Below are positions 46,309 through 57,808 of a stretch of DNA of 64,000 nt, in pieces. The translations under genes and the position numbers were made by a program. Positions within the stretch are counted from its first letter, which is position 1. The number at the start of each line of letters is the position of its first letter. The notes beneath the pieces were generated by a model that made no database searches, was not told where the DNA came from, and was given only the letters and a program-made list of their open reading frames with translations. Source of the DNA: Daphnia pulex (Eukaryota; Arthropoda; Branchiopoda; Diplostraca; Daphniidae); assembly GCF_021134715.1 (NCBI RefSeq), contig NC_060021.1, forward strand, positions 9,456,501 to 9,520,500. Reading direction: 5' to 3'.

Positions 46309-47309
46309 ATGGACGATCAACGCCCGGGTCGTACTTTAGTGAATTTACAATTACGTTTAATCGAATCAAAGGAGACGAATGCTGAATTTTCGAAGCAGAT
46401 TGACGACCTGCAAGTCGTTAAAGAAGAGTTGAGCCAAAATCTAGAGAAATTGAAGTTGTCGTCGAAGAAAAAGGCAATCGAATCACTTCTGGAGGACCGT
46501 GAAATAGTTTCGCTGTCACACCAACGGGAAAATGCTTTGATAAAGCAAAAATCATTAGCAAACGATTTGAGATCTGCAAGGAACCTGCTGCGAAAATTCA
46601 AGTTGGACATCGATTGTAGCGAAAAATCTATTACAAATCTGGAGGTAACACTTTAAATCCTTATATGATGTCGGTATGATTTTTGTATACCCTCTATTAC
46701 ATTAAAAAGCATTGCAAACAAATGGTCCCCGGGCTTTAGCGTGTAACATCCGGTTACACATCCGGTACTTTCACCTAAGATGTTACAGTTTGTTCTAAAT
46801 CGATCACAGGAACAATGTGCCTTGACGAAGGCGTCCATCGCAGCTACTTCCGGCGAGCGTAAAGAGGTTTTAAGAGATATCGAATCGATGGCAACCAAAG
46901 CAGAAGAACAACGTTTAATTATAGCTGGGCTTTCGAGCAACATAAACGAAGAAAAAACGTTCGGAGAAAGACTGAAGAAACGCGATTCGGAATTGAAGTC
47001 TATCCAGGTCAAATTAAAACAACGCCAACAACGCCAAGAGAAACAAATAATCAAGTAAGGTTCCACAAAGAGAATTGCCAAATCAATATGATAACTGAAA
47101 TAAATCACGAATTCAGATTGCAAGATGACATTCAAGACATTCGTGTAAAATCGAAAGACGCTAACAAGATCCTGAAGGGGAAGCTACGCAATCTAAGAGC
47201 CCGTTCGACGGAAATCAATCAACTCGGCGTTCGTCTCACTCGTTTGAAGAATTCTACTATTAAACTTACATTTTGCAAATTGTCAAGAGCCACTGTATTC
47301 CAACATTAA
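46309..47309 (+). CDS. Coiled-coil protein of unknown function
   Basis: Exons 46309-46644, 46810-47054 and 47117-47309 join in phase to 257 aa starting MDDQRPGRTLVNLQLRLI. Almost the whole chain is predicted coiled coil: heptad runs of Leu/Ile with Glu/Lys/Gln (FSKQIDDLQVVKEELSQNL, DSELKSIQVKLKQRQQRQEK, INQLGVRLTRLKNS). There is no signal peptide, membrane helix or catalytic motif. I do not recognise the family; centrosomal, kinetochore and cytoskeletal proteins share this appearance. The last 15 or so codons lie in a segment that is duplicated at 47841-47990, so the present C-terminus may be a truncation caused by a rearrangement. Confidence 0.65.
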
Positions 47310-47995
47310 ATACTTTAAATGTTGAGTGTGTACTTTCAACGGATTTGAAACAAAATTCAAGTGAAAATGAATTCGAAAGAGAAATACTAAAAACGTTCAA
47401 ATTTGAAATTCAAATGTTTTCGTCTGGTCATGGTGAAGCGCTATTGGGATACTTTGACGGAGAAGTGCAACGGATTTATCATACTTAGAATTTGGGATTT
47501 TGAGGTTCAATGGAGCTGCTAAAAATGGAAATCCATGAAAAGTCCACAGCAGCACAAGTAAAAAATAGAATCACTGCTTTAAAAACTTTGACCCAGTTCG
47601 TTTAGTAAAAAAATTACTTAGAATAACAAATTCCGCCCAGACAAAGAGAAACGCAGATGCTCACTTGTCCTGAAACCTGGCGATGTAACCATCAAAATAA
47701 GGAAGGGTCGGTAAAAGTCGTCCTTGCCAAAGGTGCTATAATAATAACCGCCCCTGACTTTGGCGTTTACAACAAAGCCTTGAGCTTTTACCGTTCGCTT
47801 GAATTAATTCTTTCCCCATTAATTAAATACTACCAATAATTAAATTGACATTTTTCAAATTGTCAAACGCCATTATATTCAAACATTAAATACCTTAAAT
47901 TTTGAGCGTGTACTTACGACGACGATTTGAAACCAAGTTCGTCACACAAAATGAATTCGAAAGAGAAATACTAAAAACATGTTCAAATATCATTT
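47261..47995 (+). repeat. Direct duplication of about 150 bp, two copies 580 bp apart
   Basis: 47261-47410 and 47841-47990 share TTCAAATTGTCAA-type sequence, AACATTAAATAC and GAATTCGAAAGAGAAATACT in the same order. The first copy overlaps the end of the coiled-coil gene. The span between them contains the receptor-downstream duplicate. Confidence 0.75.
47491..47736 (+). repeat. Second copy of the receptor-downstream segment
   Basis: Colinear with 40401-40803 (see that entry). The coiled-coil gene lies between receptor 2 and this copy but has no counterpart after receptor 1, so it was either inserted here or lost there. Confidence 0.75.
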
Positions 47996-48063
47996 TCGTC
48001 GTGTCATAGTCGCCACTGTCAACAAATTAAAAAGGCGCATTCTAATTTTAAAAAGGGGTCGCT

Positions 48064-51000
48064 TTAAATCAAATCGGCTACCAATATCGGTTCTCCATTT
48101 TGATTCATCATTAGATGAGGAGTGCTCGATCCACTCTGTTTAAAATAAGGAACGTCAAACTCACTTTCAGTAAATAAAGAAACAAATTGGGACTTACCGC
48201 TAAAATGATTTGAGTGTCTCTCGATGTAGGGTACTTGTTGTTAGGACTACCACCGATGGTGGCGTAGTCGCTGGATTCGCCCACTTCTTCTCCTAGATGG
48301 ATGGAGGGTAGAGCTCGTCTCGGTTTTTGGATCGTGGCGTAAGGATTGGCTTGATCCGCTCCACTTGCATTGTTACTAGCACCTCCCATTCGGATTGGGC
48401 TCTCCAAATCGGGTGCCACTCGCATACTCAACTCTTGTTCCTCGTAAGGTTTGACGTATTTGTCGATCCACAAAGGATTTTCGGTGCTGTTGAGCAATTC
48501 AGAGGGTGAATGCGAAACAGAGGCGGGGTGGGGCCGATGCATCGTCGACAGCATTCGTTCTCTGTTGACGGTGGAGGTGCCCGACTTGTTGTTTGATTCG
48601 TGATGGTTGTTGGTTGCCACGACATCCCAATTACGTATGCAACAGCACGTGAAAATGACCATTACGAATCCAACAAAAAGGACGACCAGGAGAGCTATCA
48701 GGGCCATAATGGCCGGCTCTAGTAGGGCCTTTCTGGGAGCGGCTGTGGCAGAAACGACGTTGACGATGGCAGTGTCGTTAAACGAACGTAAAACGTCATA
48801 ATGCAAATCGATGGCACGCAATACTTCGGACACTGGTGCGATGGTTTTATTGCCTCCACGGTCGACACCGTGAACGTAGACGTCCGTCTTGTTCTTGTTG
48901 AGAGAACCGTCGTCTTCCACGTGATGCCGCATTTCATCGATGACAATCAGCAGTTGTGTAGCGTTACGTAGCTCGTCACCCAACAGCTCTCTTTCTATCA
49001 GTGCCCGTTCCAAAGGCTTGGCCACGACAATCATCGACAGCTGATTGGGTTCGTAGACCCACAGGTGAACGTTGGCAGTGTCTTCTCGGAATGGGGGAGC
49101 TTCCTCTCTCGCCACTACTTCAAGCACAAAACGATCCTGATTGTACTCGGCCATGAGCGATTCGGTGAATAGGCGTCCGTCGGTCGTTACGTGAAATGGT
49201 GAAGGCACTACTGAACCCGACGAAATCTGTGAGCCCATGTGAAACAAGTTGGACGATCGGATAAAGTAGGAGAGCGAGCCATTGATGCCGAAATCAGGAT
49301 CGGAGGCATGAATTTGCAACAGCAGCTTATCACTGTTTGAACTGTAATCCACTCCTAGACAATCAAAACGATTAGTTTTGAAATAAAAAAACTTTGAGTT
49401 ATCAAAAGATAGTACCAGCGTAAAAGGTCTCCCTTTCGAAATGAGGTGGATTGTCGTTAATATCCACTACGTCTATATGGACCTGGGCGATACTAGGGTC
49501 ATGATCCATCGCTTGACGTTTCTCCCTCTCAGCATCAGACATCTGCAAAAGTATTTCAAATTTACCTGATGCTAATTTAAAAAGGCTATTCACTGATTAA
49601 AATCTACCTGAGTAGTTAGATACTGGTGGTCATTAGTAGCTTTGACGAGCAAATCGTAAGTGTGGCGGATCTCGCGATCCAGCACTACGCGATTATAGAC
49701 GAATCCGTGCGTCCGATCAATGTAAAACCAGTTGCCCTCATTTCCGGCAAGAATGTGATAATAAATCTTGGCATTAGGGCCCGTGTCGGCATCAAATGCT
49801 TGCACTTGTCCGACGGCCGTGTCCGGCCGAACATTTTCTTCAATACGGAAATGATAAGGTGCCACTTTGGATCTCCGCTCAACGGGAAATTCTGGTTGAT
49901 TGTCGTTTTCGTCTTCCACCATCACAGTTAGAAGCCGCAATGTTTCATACGAAGTAGTGGGGCCACCTTGATCTTTGGCGACAAGTAACAATTCAAAACT
50001 GGATTGAGCCTCACGGTCCAACTTCAGTCGCGTCCGCAATTCGCCACTGTTGGGGTCAAGCTGGAATTCGGGGGTTTCTTTGACAAGCTGTTCACCCACT
50101 CGAATATGATAGGTAACTCGTCCGTTATCGCCTGCATCGGTGTCTTCAGCCTTGAGAACCAGCACCAGATGGTCTTCATCCTTGGAGTTTTCAGGAATTC
50201 GAATTGTCGCGTTGGCAAGTGATGGCACAATAAATCTGGGTTTGTTCTGGTTGACACTTTGCACATTAATTTTAACGGTAGCTCGGTCGAAATTCGTCCC
50301 CGTTCCGTTTAAATCCCGCACTTCCACCGATAGCGTGTACTCCCGAGAACGGTTGGTTAGAGACAGAGCCTGTAAGAAACACGTATGGTTTTATTCAAGT
50401 TATGAAATCTACTAATTTAAAACTAGTTTAAGCCTACCGGATATAAAATCCCAGTCGCGGAATCTAAAGTGAAGAGTCCATCCTCATTTCCCTCGATGAT
50501 AGTATAGCGCAGGGCAGAATTCATTCCGGAATCGTGATCAATTGCTGTGATTTGGACGATAGGCGGTGGTGGGAGTAAGGGTACTGTTTCGGCCACTGTA
50601 GCCCGGTAGGTATTGTCTAAGAATTTTGGCTGATTGTCGTTGATATCTTCAAGTTGAATTTCAACTGGCATGATGGTCGTGCGTCGGGCTCCAGGAGGAG
50701 CGAGATCAGATGCGGCCACTAACAGCGTTAATGATGGAGAACGTTCACGGTCCAATCCTCCTGGATCGGTTACTGTTATGGTACCACTGGCATCAATGGT
50801 GAAGTATTTCGCATTTTCGCCCGTCAGCGAATAGGTTATAAGGCCGAAGCTACCGGCATCGCCATCTGTAGCGGAAACGGTCAAGACAGCCGTACCGGCC
50901 GCCGAATGTTCGGGAATCCGTGACTCGTAGGATTTCGAAGTGAAAGCAGGACTCAGATCATTGATGTTTATCAACGTCACTTTAACCTGAGCCATGGACG

Positions 51001-54000
51001 ACAGGGAAGGAATTCCAGCATCGTGAGCAACAACCGTCAAATTGTATTCCGGTGAAGCTTCATAGTCCAGCCGTTGCTTGTTAGTCACAACTCCTGCGAT
51101 TATTCAGCAAAGAATTAAAGGCTGCAATTTATAACTAAAATTTAAATAACATCAAACCTGATCGGCCATCGATGGAAAAAAATGGATGAGGCGGCAGAAA
51201 TTCGTATCGGTCGATAGGCGAATCGGGATCTGTTGCCGAAATTTTACCAACAATGCTGCCAATTGGTTGTTCTTCGGCCACAAGCTAAACATACAAAAAC
51301 AACAATGTAAAAAGTTGTGTCACGTTAGCTGAATAGTTTCCTTGTAAATTACCAGATTGATAAAAGGTTCTTCAGAATTCCGGGGCTTGCTAAAAGTTGG
51401 CGGATGTTCATTGACGTCAAGGATCGTGATGGTAATCAGTCCTTTGCTTTGCTGTTGGACAGGAGGGTCAGCCGAAGTGTCCGTTACCAACGTAGTCATC
51501 GTAACAACAGCTGCCACTCCACGGTCCAAGTTATCCTTGACGAAAATGTCGCCAGAAAGATCATTGACCCCAAAGAAACTCTGCCAAAAAGGTTTGTTTT
51601 TAAAAAATTGAAAAGCACAAAACCCGTACAAGTGGAAAATACCTTGAACATGGAATTCGTTTTAACATCTCTTCCATCTCTGTCAACTGCAGTGATGGGC
51701 TCGACAAGGGAATAACGGAGAGAACCCGGCAGGGCATCTCGGTCGACGGCCGAAAGGGTGTGAATGATCGTATTCAGTTTGGCCGTTTCTGTGGCTTGAG
51801 CGTGTTGTGAAATCGGCACAAATTTCGGGGGATGATTGTTTTTATCTTCAACGTTGACTAAGACAGCGGCCGAACCCGTCAGTGCTGGCCATCCGTTGTC
51901 GACAGCCACCACTTGGAGACTGTAAGTGCTTTGCCTGTCGAAATTCAGCGGCTGTGTTACTTTTATCACGCCCGTTTCGGGATCAATCTGGAATTTGTTA
52001 TATGAGGCGCGTTCAATTTTATAGTTGAGACGGGCATTTTCTCCGAAATCCGCGTCTTTGGCGGACACTTGCGTCACGTTGGACCCTTTGAAAAATAAAT
52101 TCACTTCCGTTAGCACGAAATAAAATAAACAGGAAATTGGTACTTTTGTTTCTTACCTGGGATGAGTAATTCAGAGATGGATACGTTGTAAATTGCCTGC
52201 AGAAATGTAGGTTTGTGGTTATTGACATCACGAATGGATATTTTTAACGTCGCCGTATCTGTCTTGGTTCCATCTGACACCTAAAAAAATGAAATCATGA
52301 CGAACACTCCTTTTAATCAATGAATTCAAGCTCGTCGTTATTAAACTTGCCAGTATATTAAGGTTGAATTCTTCAGTGGTCACTTGACTCGAATTCACTT
52401 CTATGGGTTTATTGACTCGGACTTCACCCGTTTTGGCATCCATGAAAAACATTTTCGTCGGGTCACCGTCAATGATGCTGTAGGTGAGCACCGATATCGA
52501 GTCTTCGTCTCGAGCGCGCACCTTGAAAGGCGGATCGAATTTGGTAGCACCTTCGTCAATCGATGCGTGAAAGACGAGCAATTCAAACAGCGGCGGATTG
52601 TCGTTGACGTCTCGCAAATCAATGCGCAATGGCACTAGAGCGCTATTCCCTCGCCCTTCGTCGTCAGTCACTCGCAGGATCAGGAAGTAAGCCGAACGAG
52701 CCTCATAGTCCAAACAAGGTTCTCGGCCGGGAGTTGGACAGTCTGACACTCGGATTTGACCCGTGGACGGATCGACATTGAACAAGGTTTCGTTGGTGCG
52801 TTGATCCCCAAACAACAGTTCGTACTTGAAGCCTTTCTGGCCATAGAGACCCGAGTCGCGGTCAGTGGCCGCAACAGTTCCAATTTCCGTTTCATTGGAT
52901 GCTTCCTCACTAACCGACAATGCGTAAAGTTCTCGTTCAAACACAGGAGGGTTGTCATTCTCGTCTTGAACGGTCACAATGACGGTGCACGTTGATGATA
53001 GGCGCTCCTTCGACTGGGATTCACGGGCCATAATCTAAAATAACCCAGTATGAGAAATCAATCCATCAGTCTTGTCATTAACAACGTAATATTACCAAAA
53101 GAATAAACTTGTGTTGGTTTGGGTTTTCGTAGTCAAGCGGTCCTTTTGCTAGTCGAATGCCGACGTTAGTTGAACCCACACCGGATGTAGGTTCGACTAC
53201 GAACAAACCAGATGAATCAATCAACTCCAACTCGAACATGGCGTTGAGATTCTGTTATTTGAGTTCAAAAGCATACGTAATTATGACGGATCAAGGCTAC
53301 AGAAAAGTGCAGTCATAAAAACGGGATTGATCGTAAAAAGAAAACTTACCGAGTCGCGGTCGGTTGCCACAATATTGAGACCGCTGAGGGGCGTGCCCGA
53401 GGGAAGGTTCTCGTGAATCAGAGCAAAGTATTCATTCTGATTGAATCGTGGCGGTTCGTCATTGACGTCTTGGACAATGACATTTAAAACCTGTTCGACC
53501 GACTGACCGTCCCTTGCAGTGACCCGAATGGTAACCGGAAGGAAGCCATTGAGTGCCACGCTCTCGCGATCTATAGCTCGAGCTGTCAGTAGTTGGCCGC
53601 TGGTTGAGTCCAGCTCAAAGAGATCCCCCGTGTTCTCCACCAATTGGTAGGTCACATTTCCGCCACCCACAACTTCGGCCGCCAACGTCAAGACTAGCGT
53701 GCCGATGTCGTCTCCTTCGGACACAATTCCCGTTAGCGGTCCGGTATAGACTGGCCGAGATTCTTCACGACTTGCATCAGGAACCAATATTTTCACTTCG
53801 GCTCGCGATGTGTGCACTCCATCCTGTCACATGACGACCAATTATTTCGATTTTCTTAATCAACGGAAATATCAAATGAGTTACTCACGTTGGCAATAAG
53901 CGTAAAGGTGAGCTGGGTCCCCAATTCGATAGGATCCAATGGCTTTCGAGCGACGACGCTGCCACGAAATAGCGACGCGCTCGACAGTTTGGAAACTATG

Positions 54001-55606
54001 TCAACGTGGTCGCAAATGGCAGGGTTCTAAAAACAATTTTCAAAGGAGGAACTAAGCTAGCTGAATTGATTGCACCAAGCATGAATTGAATACTAACATC
54101 AGCGCAGGTGACTTCAATTATCTCGCCCACAAGATCGGCGTCGTTGACTATGAATTCTTCAAGGATCGCTGCTCCCGACAAACTTCCGTCGTAGGACGCC
54201 TAAAATGGGGAAACGCATTAACGTATTTTTATGGAATGACGAGTTAATAACCCGTTATGTAAGTTAGTGCCACGCCTTTTCGGGGAACGACAACTTCAAA
54301 GGAAAGGAACTTTTCCCTGCGGGGGAAAAAGCATTGGTATATATTGTCTAGCAAGGCGTGTGTTGATAGCTCGAAAAGAAAACGAAATCGACTCGCAACA
54401 AAAAACCACCATTTGAAAAATAAGCTGATGAGTCGGAAGACAGATGGCAAAAAAAAACATGTGGTTTGTTGTTTTCGTCTCTTTCTATTCCGTGTTATTA
54501 AAACCGACATGCAAGGTATTAATTATTTACCTGGGAGAAAGTAGGCGGATTATCATTCTCATCCGAAACAATGACAGTGATAGGAATTTCTACCGAGGCA
54601 CCGGATTCATCGGAGACGCCAACCGTCAATTTGATAGAATCGGTGGTCTGAAAATATTAATGAACAGTCGTTATTTATATGATTAGCGATACTGATCTTT
54701 TGACACTGATTGTGAATGCTAGCTTAGTTCACATACTTCGCGGTCCAGAGGTTGCGATAGCGTCACATCCCCAGTCGCTTCGTTGACTATGAAAGCTTCC
54801 GTGCCACGAATGAAGAAACGTAGACTACTGCTGCTGTTGGTGACGTTATTGCTCAAGCCGCCGCTTTCGTCACTTTTCACGGGCTCGGTTGCGCCGCCGG
54901 AGGGCGAGGCTCGCAACGTGTAGACCACTGTGCCGGTCTGCGTTGTTTCAGAGACAACCTGTTGATTCATGTCGGCCGTGAATACCAGAGTCGACGGGCT
55001 GCTTTCGGTTTGAGCCCGACATACTGGAAAAATATATCGACATAATAAATAGTTTCGTTAACGTTGTTTATGGCATTAATAACACAAAGCATGGGGAGAG
55101 TGGAAAAGGTTTATCGTCGGAAAGAAACGATCGTTTTCTCCGGAAACAGACAGGGAAATTTATTGTCCGTGGGAAATTCAGATACGGATGACCAATTAAT
55201 GAGAATGGTTAGATTTCTTTCTCACCAAAATCTTTGAGAGAATTCACAATAAAACGAAAACTAGATGGAAATCACTTCGTTTTTGTTTTCGTTCGTGAGT
55301 TAAAATTATTCAAAAGTTCAAACTGGCTTCTTCTTTATTCTCATTAAAAAGAAAAAGGAAGAATCGGTTGCTTTCTAATGAGATGTAAAAGAAAATCTTG
55401 GAGGATTCAAACAACTTGTGTGTAGGATTGGACAGAGAGTGATTGGCATTTCACGAAAGTAAACAGGTTGTTTCTCGACCCAAGTCTCGGAAAGACACAT
55501 TTTCTTGAGGTTAAGTTCCACCAGAATCAACACAACGGAATCTAGAAAATGGCTATATTTTCTTACCTGAACAAATGGTAACAATCCACACCAATGACTG
55601 GAACAT
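48064..55606 (-). CDS. Cadherin with about 13 extracellular repeats, Cad87A/Cad74A class
   Basis: Seventeen exons on the minus strand: 55606-55567, 55023-54737, 54647-54531, 54199-54098, 54026-53889, 53823-53350, 53251-53096, 53034-52351, 52280-52157, 52085-51643, 51580-51353, 51284-51158, 51093-50438, 50369-49608, 49542-49416, 49354-48198, 48135-48064. They give 1,897 aa, near the size of Drosophila Cad87A. A signal peptide (MFQSLVWIVTICSG, cleaved before RAQTE) precedes cadherin repeats marked by calcium motifs: DENDNPPTF, DVNDEPPRF, DENDNPPVF, DVNDNPPLF, DVNEHPPTF, DINDNQPKF, DENDNQPEF, DINDNPPHF, plus degenerate DVNNHKP, DKNNHPP and SVNQNKP linkers where calcium binding is probably reduced. 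One membrane helix (ALIALLVVLFVGFVMVIFTC) is at about 48,630-48,700. The cytoplasmic tail has PLWIDKYVKPYEEQEL and two YATI motifs and lacks a beta-catenin site, so it is an unconventional rather than classical cadherin. Intron 8 starts with GC. Exact orthology is uncertain. Confidence 0.9.
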
Positions 55607-56843
55607 GGCGGAGTTTATATCCTTTTCTTTTCTTGAAGAAAGAGGGCCACTATTGCTGGATTAGACTATACGAAATGGACTCGGCTGCCATGGGGCGAAG
55701 AACGGCATTCGGGGTTAAAAATCGATTTGCTTGTCCGTTTGGTCAGCGTGAATGATGTCGTTGTCGTCGTGCTCAGTTTGTTTTTTTTGGCTTGTTTATT
55801 TGGAAGATGGCCTTGAGACCTTGAACTCACGAGGTCCCCCAGCCGCTAATAAAATGGAAGCTGTGTTGTCGAGACCTTGAAAGAAGAGGTAAAAAGAAGA
55901 CGCACAACACACAAAAGTTATTATTACAGCCAACATAACACCGACTAAAGAACGTCATCATTTCCTACTTCTCACAAGCATGCTTATATAAGGCAACAAA
56001 TGCTTCCAATTGCCGTCTCGACACTCTTCCGCTCTACGTGCCAACTTTTTTAAGAAAGGGAGAATGAACCTAGACGAAACTCACCGGCACTTTAGCAGCA
56101 TCCACATTCAATTCTTGTGGCCCTTGAACCTCGAGTCATCTTGCTGACCACTTGAAACCACCTTATTTCCTCCTTTTTTTAAAGTCAGTAAACTTGATCA
56201 CTATTTTGATTGAATCAGTAGAAATCCTGGTAAATTGGGGTTGAAAGGGCAACGAATCTCTTCTTGGTGACACTTGGAAATCACTATATCTTTTCGTTAT
56301 CTTTTGAAATTCTTCTGCCAGCTCAAAGTATCCAACTTGCTCAGAAGACGCCAGACTAAGAAATGATTCGTCGTCTGGTGCAACTTTACCTGAGGCGCTT
56401 TACCTGAAAACTAGTAGAAAAGGGAAAGAAAAAAACAACATTAAACACATCCCTCGTTCGCTTGCCCCCCGAGGCAGTTAAGATAGATCAGCAGAACTTG
56501 AAAGTATTTGTGTAAAGAATAAGAAGTTTTTCAACTTTGATGATAGCCAATGGCCACATTTGTTTATTGATCTACTTTATTCTCAGAGACAGAGAAAAAG
56601 CCATCTACTAGTATTTTTATTCACGCATAATTTATAAGAAGAAGACCTCAGGTTATTATCACGAGGAACAGCGACGAAACGAAGAAATGGCTTGGGGAAG
56701 AAGTAATGAAATAAGACCTTGAATTGGTCGTCGACTCGGTGTTTTCTTTTCAAGGTAATCGTCTCAGCCGACAACGTCGCATTTTATGTCAACAACAAAA
56801 AGATAAACATAAATTTTTCTGCAACATTTTAGTTTGCGTTTTG
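55607..56843. other. Shared upstream region of the cadherin and aveugle genes
   Basis: The two genes are transcribed away from this 1.2-kb stretch. A TATATAA occurs near 55985. An acceptor-like CATTTTAG near 56832 suggests that the aveugle 5' UTR is spliced. No coding sequence was found. Confidence 0.55.
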
Positions 56844-57334
56844 ATGCCATCTATAATGAAAGATATGAATACCAGCGGTGATAATCTTAATCCGACCAAC
56901 AAACCTAAGGTACTTAACTTTCACTTTTTATTAATTATTATTTATTTATTTTTTTCATAAGTTTTTTTGTTAAATGCAGCCCAAAGCGACGCGACCCAAG
57001 CCAGTTTACTTATGGACCACATCTGATGTTCAAAAATGGTTTCGACGTCATTGCAGCGATTTTTACACAGTGTACAGTGACTTGATGATTCAGGTAGTTT
57101 GTTTTTATTACCATTTTTACACTGACAAATGAATTTGGCATAATTCTGTATACCCTGCAGCACGGTATATGTGGAAGAGCATTGTTAAGAATGAATGACA
57201 TTTCCCTCGAGAGGCTTGGCATTCACAATGCAGATCACAGAGAAGAAATCTGGCGTCAAATTACAAAACTTCGACTGAAAGCAGACATTTTAGAAATGAA
57301 AGATATGGAAAGGCGTTCTGATCTTAACAACTAA
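56844..57334 (+). CDS. ave: Aveugle/SAMD12-type SAM-domain adaptor
   Basis: Three exons (56844-56909, 56980-57093, 57161-57334) give 117 aa, close to Drosophila Aveugle. After a short variable N-terminus the chain reads TRPKPVYLWTTSDVQKWFRR, then GRALLRMNDISLERLGI and EIWRQITKLRLKADILEMKD, matching the SAM domain and C-terminal helix of Aveugle/Hyphen and vertebrate SAMD10/SAMD12. Aveugle bridges CNK and KSR through SAM-SAM contacts and is needed for Raf activation downstream of Ras in receptor tyrosine kinase signalling. The ATG at 56844 is the first in frame after an acceptor-like site. A poly(A) signal AATAAA lies at 57475-57480. The 3' end faces the polyamine oxidase gene in a tail-to-tail arrangement. 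Confidence 0.9.
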
Positions 57335-57808
57335 TTGTCCATAACTCCATTGAACAATCAACCAATTGTGTTCCACTCTTCACTGTAACAGTTGCTGTGT
57401 TATTTAGGTTTTATTTTGAATGCCAACTGATCTGGTCTGTGTATCTCTCGACTGATGGTATATAGTTTGTTTCTAATAAATGTAAATAATTTTGAACGTG
57501 TTCATTCTAATTAATTCAAGTTCTCTTTTACAGTTGCAGCCTTGTTAGATTTGAAGCTGATAAATGCTGACTGTTTAACTTAGATATTTCCAAGGAAAGA
57601 AATGATTTCTTAAATTTTTTTAAACTGTAAACTATGAAAATCAGTTTACAATCAGAAACTCTATTTGACCTTTAGAATGGTTGATTTATTTAAGGAACTC
57701 AACACTAAGTATTGAAGTTAATTAGAACAAGTTCATTGTCATACCTGGCATGAAACCTCATTATTTCGCATTACCTAACAACGAAGTCATGCGAAAATGC
57801 CATACCCA
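57335..57808. other. Convergent 3' ends of aveugle and polyamine oxidase 1
   Basis: AATAAA for aveugle (57475-57480, +) and its minus-strand equivalent TTTATT at 57685-57690 for the oxidase leave about 200 bp between probable cleavage sites. No gene is present. Confidence 0.6.
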
